From assembly GCF_000619925.1 (NCBI RefSeq), contig NZ_JHVB01000008.1, positions 98,559-162,558 on the forward strand: DNA of 64,000 bases, given 5' to 3'. The stretch is from Treponema sp. C6A8. Lineage in GTDB: Bacteria > Spirochaetota > Spirochaetia > Treponematales > Treponemataceae. Below are positions 44,245 through 51,350 of the stretch, piece by piece. Made by a program: the position numbers and the translations under genes. Numbering within the stretch: the first letter of the stretch is position 1; each line of letters starts with the position of its first letter. The notes beneath the pieces were generated by a model. It saw only the letters and a list, made by a program, of their open reading frames with translations, did not search any database and was not told where the DNA came from.

Positions 44245-44541
44245 CTATTTCAAAAACATTCCAGCATTACAAACAAAATCATCATCGTCGTAATCCTCGT
44301 CTTCTTCATAATCGCCGTCATCAACGATAATCTCTTCAGCCAGAATGTTTCCATGTTTATCTTTAATAAACCTGCGCCGTGTAACAGTTTGGGACTTTCT
44401 CTTTCTGGCTAGCTGTCTTTGTTCTTCCAAAAGCTCAAGATGCCTTAATTCCGCGTTATGTTCCGAAGCTTCCCAGTCATGCGCCGCTGCAAAATCACTC
44501 ATGGCAGAAACAAATAGAATAATTGCAATTAGTATTAACAT
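44245..44541 (-). CDS. Small single-span membrane protein with acidic tail
   Basis: 98 aa from the ATG at 44541, seven nt after GGAGG; an ATG two codons upstream is too close to the ribosome site. One N-terminal hydrophobic segment (MLILIAIILFVSAM), a coiled-coil Arg/Glu/Gln-rich middle (LRHLELLEEQRQLARKRKSQ), RRRFIKDKHGNILAEEIIVD and then an Asp/Glu run. It is the first gene of the operon driven from 44571-44603. The layout parallels the small proteins at 47375 and 47906. Confidence 0.6.
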   Translation of the reverse strand: MLILIAIILFVSAMSDFAAAHDWEASEHNAELRHLELLEEQRQLARKRKSQTVTRRRFIKDKHGNILAEEIIVDDGDYEEDEDYDDDDFVCNAGMFLK

Positions 44542-44570
44542 AATCATACCTCCTGCAGTTTCTACACGAC

Positions 44571-44603
44571 ATTATAAACGTCAAGGGTGTCAAAAATCGT
44601 CAC
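44571..44603 (-). promoter_or_regulatory. WYL-linked promoter 1 (operator + TATAAT)
   Basis: On the minus strand GTGACGATTTTTGACAC (44603-44587), exactly 10 bp, TATAAT (44576-44571). The imperfect dyad GTGAC-N7-GACAC occupies the -35 position. It drives the 44541-to-42940 operon. Confidence 0.75.
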
Positions 44604-44636
44604 TGTGCCAATTTTTTTGGAGAAATTTTGAATTAT

Positions 44637-45626
44637 TTACAGCTTTTCCGCCATCTTCCGAACTTCTGCCGCATACATCTCTTTCAGCTCCGTCGGGTTA
44701 AGCACTGTTACAGAAGCTCCAAAACGCAGAACCCAGTAAAGTGTTTCCTGAATCTGGTTCGATTCAAACGTAAGGTAAACAGTACCGTCTTCATTCTGTT
44801 TACATTCCTGGTTCTTGTGCCAAGTTCGCTCCAGAATATAAGTATTAATCGACTTATCAAAAAGAAGCTCAATTTTCTGAGGTTTGCTGTCGTTATTCCA
44901 GATACCAAAGTTCGGGTCTACATGAATCTTATTCTTAAAATCAGGATCAGGTTCAAAGCTATCTCCAAGCTCAATATCTTTCATGCGTGCAAGTGTGAAT
45001 GTAGCAAACTTATCATGCTTAGGAGAATAACCTAGTACATACCAGTCTCCCTTCTGGTTGTAAATCTTATAAGGATAAAGCTCATGCGGTTTGTAGTCTG
45101 TTGCACTAATAGACCTGTAACCAAACTGCATAATCTTATGAAGCTTTGTTGCCTTAAACACAGAATTAAAAACTTCCTCAGAGATACATGGAATTGGCTC
45201 TGCAATAAACTCAACGTCATTCATAAAATTAGACTGAACTTCAACCTGATTTGGAAGCATCTGAGCCAAAGTCTCATAAACTTTTGTGATTGTATTTTTA
45301 AGCGGTGTGTTGTTGTAACGCTCCATTAAAGGCAGGATTCCAGTAACTGCAAATACCTCACTTTCTGTAAGCATCATATTTTTTACAAAGTAAGTATTGT
45401 CACTATAGTAGTAGCCCTTACGCATTCTGTCATATTCAATCGGGGCGTTGTAATAGATTTTAAGTTCATCTATATCACGCAATATAGTACGTCGCGAAAC
45501 CTCCAGCTCTTTCTGAAGCTTCTCAACACTCGGATAAGACATGTTCTGTATAGCCTGTTCAATCTTGAAAAGTCTGAGAGGCTTTGTGTGATTTTCTTTT
45601 TGTTTTGATTTATTTTCTGTGTCCAT
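44637..45626 (-). CDS. WYL-domain transcriptional regulator
   Basis: 329 aa from the ATG at 45626. An N-terminal DeoR/HTH_11-type helix-turn-helix is seen in YPSVEKLQKELEVSRRTILR-DIDELKIYY. The WYL ligand-binding core is PYKIYNQKGDWYVLGYSPKHDKF (WYV in place of WYL) with the Arg-containing FATFTLARMKDIEL. A C-terminal WCX region follows (YILERTWHKNQ, TLYWVLRFGASVTVL). WYL proteins sense nucleic-acid ligands and control DNA-damage or phage-defence genes. It is divergent from the UmuD'-like/UmuC pair across promoter 2, and its own extended -10 is TGGTATAAT near 45640. Confidence 0.88.
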   Translation of the reverse strand: MDTENKSKQKENHTKPLRLFKIEQAIQNMSYPSVEKLQKELEVSRRTILRDIDELKIYYNAPIEYDRMRKGYYYSDNTYFVKNMMLTESEVFAVTGILPLMERYNNTPLKNTITKVYETLAQMLPNQVEVQSNFMNDVEFIAEPIPCISEEVFNSVFKATKLHKIMQFGYRSISATDYKPHELYPYKIYNQKGDWYVLGYSPKHDKFATFTLARMKDIELGDSFEPDPDFKNKIHVDPNFGIWNNDSKPQKIELLFDKSINTYILERTWHKNQECKQNEDGTVYLTFESNQIQETLYWVLRFGASVTVLNPTELKEMYAAEVRKMAEKL

Positions 45627-45659
45627 AATAAAAATTATACCACAGAAAATTATTTTGAG

Positions 45660-45692
45660 GTGACAATTTTTGGCACTAAGACAATATATAAT
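45660..45692 (+). promoter_or_regulatory. WYL-linked promoter 2 (operator + TATAAT)
   Basis: GTGACAATTTTTGGCAC (45660-45676), exactly 10 bp, TATAAT (45687-45692). It drives the UmuD'-like/UmuC genes and lies in the divergent region shared with the WYL gene. Confidence 0.78.
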
Positions 45693-45722
45693 TCTAGTAT
45701 AAATAAAAAAGAGGTAGACAAA

Positions 45723-46028
45723 ATGATATGCGGATTTCCAAGTCCGGCACAGGGCTATGAACATAATCAGATAGACTTAAACTCATATGTTGTAAAACAT
45801 CCTTCAGCCACAGTCTTCATGCGTATCGAAAGTTCTCATTATACCCACATGGGAATCTACGACGGAGACCTTATAGTAATAGACCGGGCAAAAAAGATAA
45901 ACAAAAACTCTCTTGTAGTCTATGAATCAGAAGGACATTTTGTTCTTGGTCGTGTCTGCAACATTCGCGGTGAAACAATCATCACAGGCGCAATAACTCA
46001 TGTATTACATACGGTGAAAGATTTATGA
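45723..46028 (+). CDS. UmuD'-like protein, pre-truncated and lacking the catalytic Ser-Lys dyad
   Basis: 101 aa. It begins MICGFPSPAQGYEHNQIDLN, that is, two residues before the Cys-Gly cleavage site of E. coli UmuD (C24-G25), so the N-terminal arm removed by autoproteolysis is absent from the gene. HPSATVFMRIESSHYTHMGI-YDGD aligns without gaps to UmuD and puts His39 where the catalytic Ser60 is. A second ungapped stretch puts Gly76 at the catalytic Lys97. A C-terminal loop of ~18 residues is also missing before ITHVLHTVKDL. GAGGTAGACAAA precedes the ATG. The 3' end overlaps umuC by 4 bp. Confidence 0.85.
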   Translation: MICGFPSPAQGYEHNQIDLNSYVVKHPSATVFMRIESSHYTHMGIYDGDLIVIDRAKKINKNSLVVYESEGHFVLGRVCNIRGETIITGAITHVLHTVKDL

Positions 46029-47281
46029 TTTTACACGCCGACGGAAATTCATTTTACGCATCATGCGAACAAATCTATCGCCCCGACCTGAGAAACAAGC
46101 CGGTAGCCGTACTCTCAAATAATGATGGAATTATAGTTGCCCTGAATAAAGAAGCTAAAGCCTGCGGAATCCAGCGCGGAGACCCATATTTCAAAGTACG
46201 TGACCTCTGCAGGTATGCGGGCATTACAATCTTTTCCAGTAACTATACATTATATGCTGATATAAGCCGCCGCATCACTTCCATTTATATGGAATATGCC
46301 CCAGACATAGAATACTATTCCATTGATGAATCCTTCCTCTTTTTCGATAAATGCAACTGGAGCATAAAAGACTATGAAAAAATCGGAAAAGAACTAAAGG
46401 AACGAATCTACAAAGAAGTCGGCATCCCAATCTGCGTTGGCGCTGCTCCAACAAAAACACTTGCAAAATTCTACAACAAAAAAGCAAAGGAACACGGCGG
46501 AGTTTTCGTCTACAATCCTGATGAAGTTGATTCGTTACTGGAAAAAACAGACTGCGCCACCATCTGGGGTATCGGACCCGCCCGTGCTCAAAAGCTCCAG
46601 CTCCACGGAATCAAAAATGCACTCATGCTCAAACACATGCCATTGTGCGATGCAAAAAGGCTGCTCACTTCCCAAGGTTTTGAAACTGTAATGGAATTAA
46701 ACGGCCAGCGCTGCATGGAAAAAATTACACGGCAGAAAAAAGACATAATCACTTCAAGCCGTCAGTTTTCAAAAAAGGTTTATGACCTGGCAACTCTCGA
46801 ATGTGCACTTGTTGAATACACAGAACTTGCTGTAGAAAAACTCCGCAAGCAGAACTCAGAATGTAAGATAATCCAGATTTGTATTTCCACCTGCAATTAT
46901 TATTCTGACAATCCCGATGAACAGTATTCTAATTCCGCATTTGCAGAACTGCCACGTCTTACATCCTACACCCCAGACTTAGTAAATGCCGCACGGCTCA
47001 TTCTTCCATACATATACCGCCAGGGCTACGGCTACAAAGTAATAATGGTAACACTCCTGGACATTATGCCTGCCCAGTATCAGGGCTGGCTCTGGGTAGA
47101 TCCAAAGGAAGACATTAAAAAAAGAAAACTTATGGAAGCCGTAGACAATATAACAAACACCTACGGCCGCCGCTCAATTACTCTAGCTAAATCCTGGACT
47201 AAAACCGGCTGGGAAATGAAACGCGAGTTTTTAAGTCCAAACTTCACAACAGATATAAACAGTATTCCTGTAGTTTTATAA
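46025..47281 (+). CDS. umuC: Y-family translesion DNA polymerase (UmuC/pol V type)
   Basis: 418 aa. It copies past DNA lesions with the UmuD'-like partner. Catalytic carboxylates: Asp6 in HADGNSFYASCE and Asp101/Glu102 in YSIDESFLFF; Tyr11 is the steric gate. Helix-hairpin-helix region WGIGPARAQKL, then the little-finger domain. The UmuC C-terminal feature (WVDPKEDIKKRKLMEAVDNI) separates it from DinB/pol IV. Length is normal. The start overlaps the preceding stop (ATGA). Confidence 0.94.
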   Translation: MILHADGNSFYASCEQIYRPDLRNKPVAVLSNNDGIIVALNKEAKACGIQRGDPYFKVRDLCRYAGITIFSSNYTLYADISRRITSIYMEYAPDIEYYSIDESFLFFDKCNWSIKDYEKIGKELKERIYKEVGIPICVGAAPTKTLAKFYNKKAKEHGGVFVYNPDEVDSLLEKTDCATIWGIGPARAQKLQLHGIKNALMLKHMPLCDAKRLLTSQGFETVMELNGQRCMEKITRQKKDIITSSRQFSKKVYDLATLECALVEYTELAVEKLRKQNSECKIIQICISTCNYYSDNPDEQYSNSAFAELPRLTSYTPDLVNAARLILPYIYRQGYGYKVIMVTLLDIMPAQYQGWLWVDPKEDIKKRKLMEAVDNITNTYGRRSITLAKSWTKTGWEMKREFLSPNFTTDINSIPVVL

Positions 47282-47303
47282 TTTTTTTATATTTTTTTTC
47301 ATA

Positions 47304-47336
47304 GTGACGATTTTTGGCACCCTTGCCGTTTATAAT
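47304..47336 (+). promoter_or_regulatory. WYL-linked promoter 3 (operator + TATAAT)
   Basis: GTGACGATTTTTGGCAC (47304-47320), exactly 10 bp, TATAAT (47331-47336). It drives the four small genes from 47375 to 48828. Confidence 0.78.
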
Positions 47337-47374
47337 TATGACCGTAAAGCTGAAAAAGGCTTTAGGAGGTAATT

Positions 47375-47578
47375 ATGGGAACAAGCGATTCTTTAATTTC
47401 CCTTAGTGGAACAGACATGTTAATTCTTGGACTTGAATATTTGCGTCGTAAAGCAGCTGCAGCTAGAGAACAAACTGAAAGAAAAACAACCTACACAGAA
47501 CGTGAAATCTACGATTATGACACAAAGAAAATTATAACTCTTCGCACAAGAACTGTTACGCTTACAGAACGTAATTAG
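47375..47578 (+). CDS. Small basic protein of unknown function (67 aa)
   Basis: TTAGGAGGT precedes the ATG. A short hydrophobic N-terminus (LISLSGTDMLILGLEYL), then an Arg/Lys/Thr-rich region ending TLRTRTVTLTERN. The Thr/Arg strand pattern recalls the middle of the 44245 product. It is the first gene of the operon behind promoter 3. Confidence 0.65.
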   Translation: MGTSDSLISLSGTDMLILGLEYLRRKAAAAREQTERKTTYTEREIYDYDTKKIITLRTRTVTLTERN

Positions 47579-47587
47579 GAGGTCTTT

Positions 47588-47896
47588 ATGAAAACAGCAG
47601 AAGGAACTTATGTAATGTGTATTTTCACTGGTAAAATCTGTTACACAGAACGTGAAGCAGGACATGTAATTAACAGCTGTAAAAAACATGTTTACCTTGG
47701 ACATGGCCGCTGTGGTAAATCATCACATGGCACTGGCAGCACTAAAGCTATTCCACGTCGTAAGTACTACTGCAAAGAATGTGGCTTCTATCATGTAACA
47801 CACAAAGCTTTATACGATACAGATTCCCTCACAAGAGCCTGGGAAGATGTTTTTTACAACGAATATGCACAAAGAAAATCACGCGCTCATGCGTAG
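47588..47896 (+). CDS. Small Cys/His-rich protein, probable zinc ribbon (102 aa)
   Basis: MKTAEGTYVMCIFTGKICYT onwards. Cysteines occur singly in the N-terminal half. RRKYYCKECGFYHVTHKALY has the CxxCxxxH form of small phage- and plasmid-type zinc ribbons that bind nucleic acid. AGGAGGTCTTT precedes the ATG, 9 nt after the previous stop. Function unknown. Confidence 0.65.
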   Translation: MKTAEGTYVMCIFTGKICYTEREAGHVINSCKKHVYLGHGRCGKSSHGTGSTKAIPRRKYYCKECGFYHVTHKALYDTDSLTRAWEDVFYNEYAQRKSRAHA

Positions 47897-47905
47897 GAGG
47901 ATATT

Positions 47906-48166
47906 ATGGGAATGCTTTTGTTTATTTTGATTTTAATTATTGCAGGAATCTTTACACTTGGGGCAAAAGGCGACGAATGGTTTAATCATGGTCGCTGTTA
48001 TTTCGATGTAATTGATGAATATGAAGAATGCGAGCCGGATTACAGTTCTTCTTGTGCATATGATTCAGGTAGTTCTGATAGTGAACTTTATGGTGGACTT
48101 CCCTATGGTGATGGCCAGATTTATATTGTAGACAATGAAGATCTGATAGATCAGATGGATTTTTAA
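47906..48166 (+). CDS. Small single-span membrane protein with acidic tail (86 aa)
   Basis: An N-terminal hydrophobic segment (MGMLLFILILIIAGIFTLGA), then a strongly acidic, Tyr/Ser-rich tail to DLIDQMDF. The same plan as the 44245 product in the other operator-linked operon. GGAGGATATT precedes the ATG. Confidence 0.62.
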   Translation: MGMLLFILILIIAGIFTLGAKGDEWFNHGRCYFDVIDEYEECEPDYSSSCAYDSGSSDSELYGGLPYGDGQIYIVDNEDLIDQMDF

Positions 48167-48183
48167 TCTGACAGGAGGTTTCT

Positions 48184-48828
48184 ATGCTTATAGAAGCACG
48201 TGACAGAAACGAATATCAATCCGGTGAAGTTGTTTATTATTTGGATCATGATATTCCTATTGAAAGCGCAACAAAATTTCTCAATGAAATTGAACGCCGC
48301 GCAAAGCCAGGGGAAATTACAATCCTTCAGCAAATAAAAGGCACACCCGTAAAGTTTGAAGATAAGTGGATAAAAGATGGTTGGAGATTGTTCTGTTATG
48401 ACGATTATAAAACTTCATTCAAATACAACTTAGATATTCGCTTTGAAAGGCTTGTAGATGGTCATTTCAGAAAATGGTTTATTTTTATGAATAGTAAATC
48501 TTTGCGTTTATATTTTAGAGATTCTTATCAAAACAATCCAAAGTGTAACTGGGGTGATTTCATTAAAAATGAAAGTACAGAAAATTTACAGCATGAATTG
48601 GGACAAGTGCTTCTCGAAGCTGCAGAATATATTGTTCCATTTTTTCATTCAACTAAAATTATTGCTGCAACAAATAAAGCTGAATATAAATTACTTGAAG
48701 ATTTACTTGAATCTGATACTGAACTTGAATTAGCTGCAAACACTTTTTACAAATACTGTGGTTTACCTTTATGGATTTGTAATTTCAAAGATGAAAAAGA
48801 TTTGGAAGAAGGAACTGTATTTAGTTAA
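48184..48828 (+). CDS. Protein of unknown function (214 aa), last gene of the operator-3 operon
   Basis: Soluble, mixed alpha/beta, begins MLIEARDRNEYQSGEVVYYL; no motif recognised. The N-terminal part (residues 1-65) looks like a compact domain, and the C-terminal part is acidic and helical. GGAGGTTT precedes the ATG. A weak hairpin (TCTGGAAAA/TTTTCCAGA, 48854-48877) follows without a U-tract. Confidence 0.65.
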   Translation: MLIEARDRNEYQSGEVVYYLDHDIPIESATKFLNEIERRAKPGEITILQQIKGTPVKFEDKWIKDGWRLFCYDDYKTSFKYNLDIRFERLVDGHFRKWFIFMNSKSLRLYFRDSYQNNPKCNWGDFIKNESTENLQHELGQVLLEAAEYIVPFFHSTKIIAATNKAEYKLLEDLLESDTELELAANTFYKYCGLPLWICNFKDEKDLEEGTVFS

Positions 48829-48964
48829 TGGTTATACTCGATTAAAAAATCAATCTGGAAAAATTTTATTTTCCAGACTTCGATTACCAAGCTTCAGCTT
48901 ATCTTGTAAGAAACAACATAAATTTAAAATACTGCTTCTTAAGAAAAACTGAGGTAATTTAACT

Positions 48965-49471
48965 TTATTTAGTAACATATACCAAAATTTTCTTTGTATT
49001 AAAAGCTAGATTTTTTTCATGTAATGCAATTGTTGAAGTGTCAAATCCAGAGAAATCGTCATTACAAATAAAATCTTTATCTGTGTATAATAAGTTATTG
49101 TCTTCATCATAGAAATTTAACTTTATGTAAACAGACTCTTCTAATTGTCCTTCAAGTTCATAGTTAAATTCAAACCAGCCATCATCTTCTATTTGTGAAA
49201 ATGCAAAATTTGTAAGTTTTATGGCAAACGAATCAAATGTAGGCTGTTTTATTTCAACAATACTTTTTAGATATTTTTTTATTTCCTCAGGATTAAAATC
49301 TTCAGTTTCATTGTTATTCTGAGTTTTTTCAAGCAATTGGTTATAATCATCAAGCAAAGAGTTATACTGATCAACTAACTCATTGTATTGTTCTTGAGAC
49401 TGTTTCATTGCTTCATTCCATGCGGCTTCCCACGCAGCATCCCAAACTTGTTTTCCTTCTTTTTCTGTCAT
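48965..49471 (-). CDS. Coiled-coil protein of unknown function (168 aa)
   Basis: A Trp/Ala-rich start (VWDAAWEAAWNEAMKQSQEQ) leads into a coiled coil (YNELVDQYNSLLDDYNQLLE, about 29-55), an acidic linker and a beta-rich C-terminal ~110 residues that look like an Ig-type sandwich. GGGAGATAAT precedes the ATG. Co-directional with the next gene upstream, 13 nt apart. AT-rich. Confidence 0.65.
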   Translation of the reverse strand: MTEKEGKQVWDAAWEAAWNEAMKQSQEQYNELVDQYNSLLDDYNQLLEKTQNNNETEDFNPEEIKKYLKSIVEIKQPTFDSFAIKLTNFAFSQIEDDGWFEFNYELEGQLEESVYIKLNFYDEDNNLLYTDKDFICNDDFSGFDTSTIALHEKNLAFNTKKILVYVTK

Positions 49472-49484
49472 ATTATCTCCCTTT

Positions 49485-50105
49485 TTACATTGTAGTTTTG
49501 GATATATTAGATTCTTTATAATTTTTTTCTTTAATTTTCATCTTAATTTTTTCTATTCTATGTTTGTAATATTTCTTATGACTTAAAAAATAGTTAAAAA
49601 GCATTTTAAATTCTACATCATTTTCCTTAAATGTATTATTTAAAATTTTGTAAAAATTGTATTTTTGATAATATTCATGAAACTCTATTTCTAAATTTAA
49701 TGTATTAAAACGTTTATAAATCATTAAAATTTTTTGTTTATTAGACAAACCTTCTAACATAATCATAAACAACTTAATTTCTGAAATTGTTTCAGTTTTA
49801 CACTCATTATTGCTTTGTATGTAATCTCCTTCCTTTTCTTCGTTTTTATCTCTATTTTTTGTAAGAATAATGCCGGCATCTTTTCGATATGTAATTTGCA
49901 TTTCCTTTTTATATTTATTTGCTTCTGCCCATGTCTCTGCATAAAATCTACAGTGTGCTGAGGATTGGCAATAAAACATATCGGGATTATTACAATACGT
50001 ACCATCATTATAAACACAACGTGACTTATGGCGTCTTTTATCATTTTCATCTTTTTTAACGTAGCCAATATGCCAAGGTGTTTCTGGTAGTCTAATATTA
50101 TCCAA
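49485..50105 (-). CDS. Protein of unknown function with N-terminal Cys cluster (206 aa)
   Basis: Start TTG at 50105, chosen for AAGGAAG six nt upstream and because it gives the coherent N-terminus MDNIRLPETPWHIGYVKKDE. A cysteine cluster (CVYNDGTYCNN, FYCQSSAHCRFY, residues ~30-57) is likely zinc-binding. The C-terminal half is Lys/Asn-rich and helical. No family recognised. It is very AT-rich compared with the housekeeping regions. Confidence 0.6.
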   Translation of the reverse strand: MDNIRLPETPWHIGYVKKDENDKRRHKSRCVYNDGTYCNNPDMFYCQSSAHCRFYAETWAEANKYKKEMQITYRKDAGIILTKNRDKNEEKEGDYIQSNNECKTETISEIKLFMIMLEGLSNKQKILMIYKRFNTLNLEIEFHEYYQKYNFYKILNNTFKENDVEFKMLFNYFLSHKKYYKHRIEKIKMKIKEKNYKESNISKTTM

Positions 50106-50141
50106 TTACGTACTTCCTTACATTAAATCTTTCAAGTATTT

Positions 50142-50945
50142 CTAAAAAAGTTTTGGCATACCAAAAAACCATCGTATTTTATATTCATCAACACTTTTTG
50201 GTACTGGAATTCTTTGTTTTTTATCAAACCTTTGTCCATAAATAATGGCTTTTAAACTTTTACCATAATTTACAAACATTTGTTCTTCTGAATTTTTTAA
50301 ATTTCTATTTACCAAACAAAATCTGTATTCCATTTCATCTTTAAAATCTTCGCATTTCAGAAATAAACATTCCAGTCGTTTTTTATCAAGAAAAAAATCC
50401 TTAAAATTATCATTATAATGGTGAATATCTGTCATTAAAACTTGGTAGTTTGTAAGACAATTTGTATATTCAATTTTTCTATCATTTATAATTGTAATAT
50501 TGTTGCTTTTTAAATTATCAAAACATTTTTTAAATTCTTTTTTATCAAAAACTAAACAAACTCCAGTATGATTATCAGCGTACTGAGCCCACATGCGGGT
50601 TCTTGCCCACCCTTTAAAAAGGAAATTATCTGCTATCTGTTGAACAGTAGGCATCTCATTCCAGGTTAGATTTCTACAAAAACACAAAAATCTTACATAA
50701 TCATTTCGCCTGTTTTTAGACTCAGTTAAATCATATAAAATCTTTTGTTCATCCATGTCAGCCCAGATTGTAAAAGAAAAAATTTCTGGTGAAACAAATT
50801 CCAATGGATCATTAGTATTTGGCAAACTACTTAATTTAAGTTGGTTACTCTCAATAATCTGACTGGCAGATTTAAATGAGGTATAGTGAAACAATAATTC
50901 TTGAGTATCATCACTGTAGTTAGTCAAAGTTGATAGTAAATCCAT
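50142..50945 (-). CDS. DUF2971-family protein
   Basis: 267 aa. Family features are FHYTSFKSASQIIESNQLKL, NDPLEFVSPEIF, MWAQYADNHTGVCLVFD and the C-terminal LKAIIYGQRF. DUF2971 proteins are often found in accessory and defence regions; the biochemical role is unproven. It sits between a small hypothetical gene (6 nt upstream) and the Cys-cluster gene. Confidence 0.8.
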   Translation of the reverse strand: MDLLSTLTNYSDDTQELLFHYTSFKSASQIIESNQLKLSSLPNTNDPLEFVSPEIFSFTIWADMDEQKILYDLTESKNRRNDYVRFLCFCRNLTWNEMPTVQQIADNFLFKGWARTRMWAQYADNHTGVCLVFDKKEFKKCFDNLKSNNITIINDRKIEYTNCLTNYQVLMTDIHHYNDNFKDFFLDKKRLECLFLKCEDFKDEMEYRFCLVNRNLKNSEEQMFVNYGKSLKAIIYGQRFDKKQRIPVPKSVDEYKIRWFFGMPKLF

Positions 50946-50951
50946 AGAACT

Positions 50952-51206
50952 TTATCTCGGTAATTTATATTTAATTTTTAATGTATGACTCTGCCAAGAA
51001 GGAGTATGATAAAGAACTTCATCAACACCTTCTTTAATATTCTTTTTCATAACACGACAGCACATCGGTATGCAATCACGGTATTCAGGTTTTACTTCCA
51101 TCTGTTCAAAGAATTCTTTAGAAACAAGAATAATTTCAGTTTTACCAGCTGCTGTTGTTTTATCAAAAATTTTCTTTAATTCTAATTCTACCTGTTCGAA
51201 AGTCAT
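50952..51206 (-). CDS. Small protein of unknown function (84 aa)
   Basis: MTFEQVELELKKIFDKTTAA onwards, with a CIPMCC cysteine group and a basic C-terminus. GGAAATAAT precedes the ATG. It is followed 6 nt later by the DUF2971 gene, so the two probably form a pair. Confidence 0.6.
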   Translation of the reverse strand: MTFEQVELELKKIFDKTTAAGKTEIILVSKEFFEQMEVKPEYRDCIPMCCRVMKKNIKEGVDEVLYHTPSWQSHTLKIKYKLPR

Positions 51207-51216
51207 ATATTATTTC

Positions 51217-51324
51217 CTATTTTATTTTGCCTATAAAATATCCAATAATTCCAGAAACAAAGGTCATAATTATTCCTACAATAATAGAATCTTTATTTCG
51301 TTTCCAAAATGTATCCTTTTTCAA
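51217..51324 (-). CDS. Possible 35-aa single-span membrane peptide
   Basis: From a TTG at 51324 the frame reads a basic N-terminus (KKDTFWKRNKD), a hydrophobic span (SIIVGIIMTFVSGIIGYFIG) and KIK. The good ribosome site (AAGGAG) lies before an ATG in a different frame 18 bases upstream, so either the start is the weak TTG or the gene is frameshifted. Confidence 0.3.
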   Translation of the reverse strand: MKKDTFWKRNKDSIIVGIIMTFVSGIIGYFIGKIK

Positions 51325-51350
51325 TAATTGGTTTCATATTTAGTTTCTCC

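Noticed and set aside
45627..45764. Extended N-terminus of the WYL regulator
   Set aside because: It would cover the divergent promoter 2 and has no homology; the ATG at 45626 precedes the helix-turn-helix at normal distance.
47312..47326. TTGGCAC followed by TTGC in operator 3, resembling a sigma-54 promoter
   Set aside because: The GG-to-GC spacing is 7 instead of the required 10, and operators 1 and 2 lack the -12 element, while all three have TATAAT at a fixed distance.
48854..48877. Terminator after the operator-3 operon
   Set aside because: The hairpin exists but no U-tract follows, so it is mentioned only as a weak hairpin.
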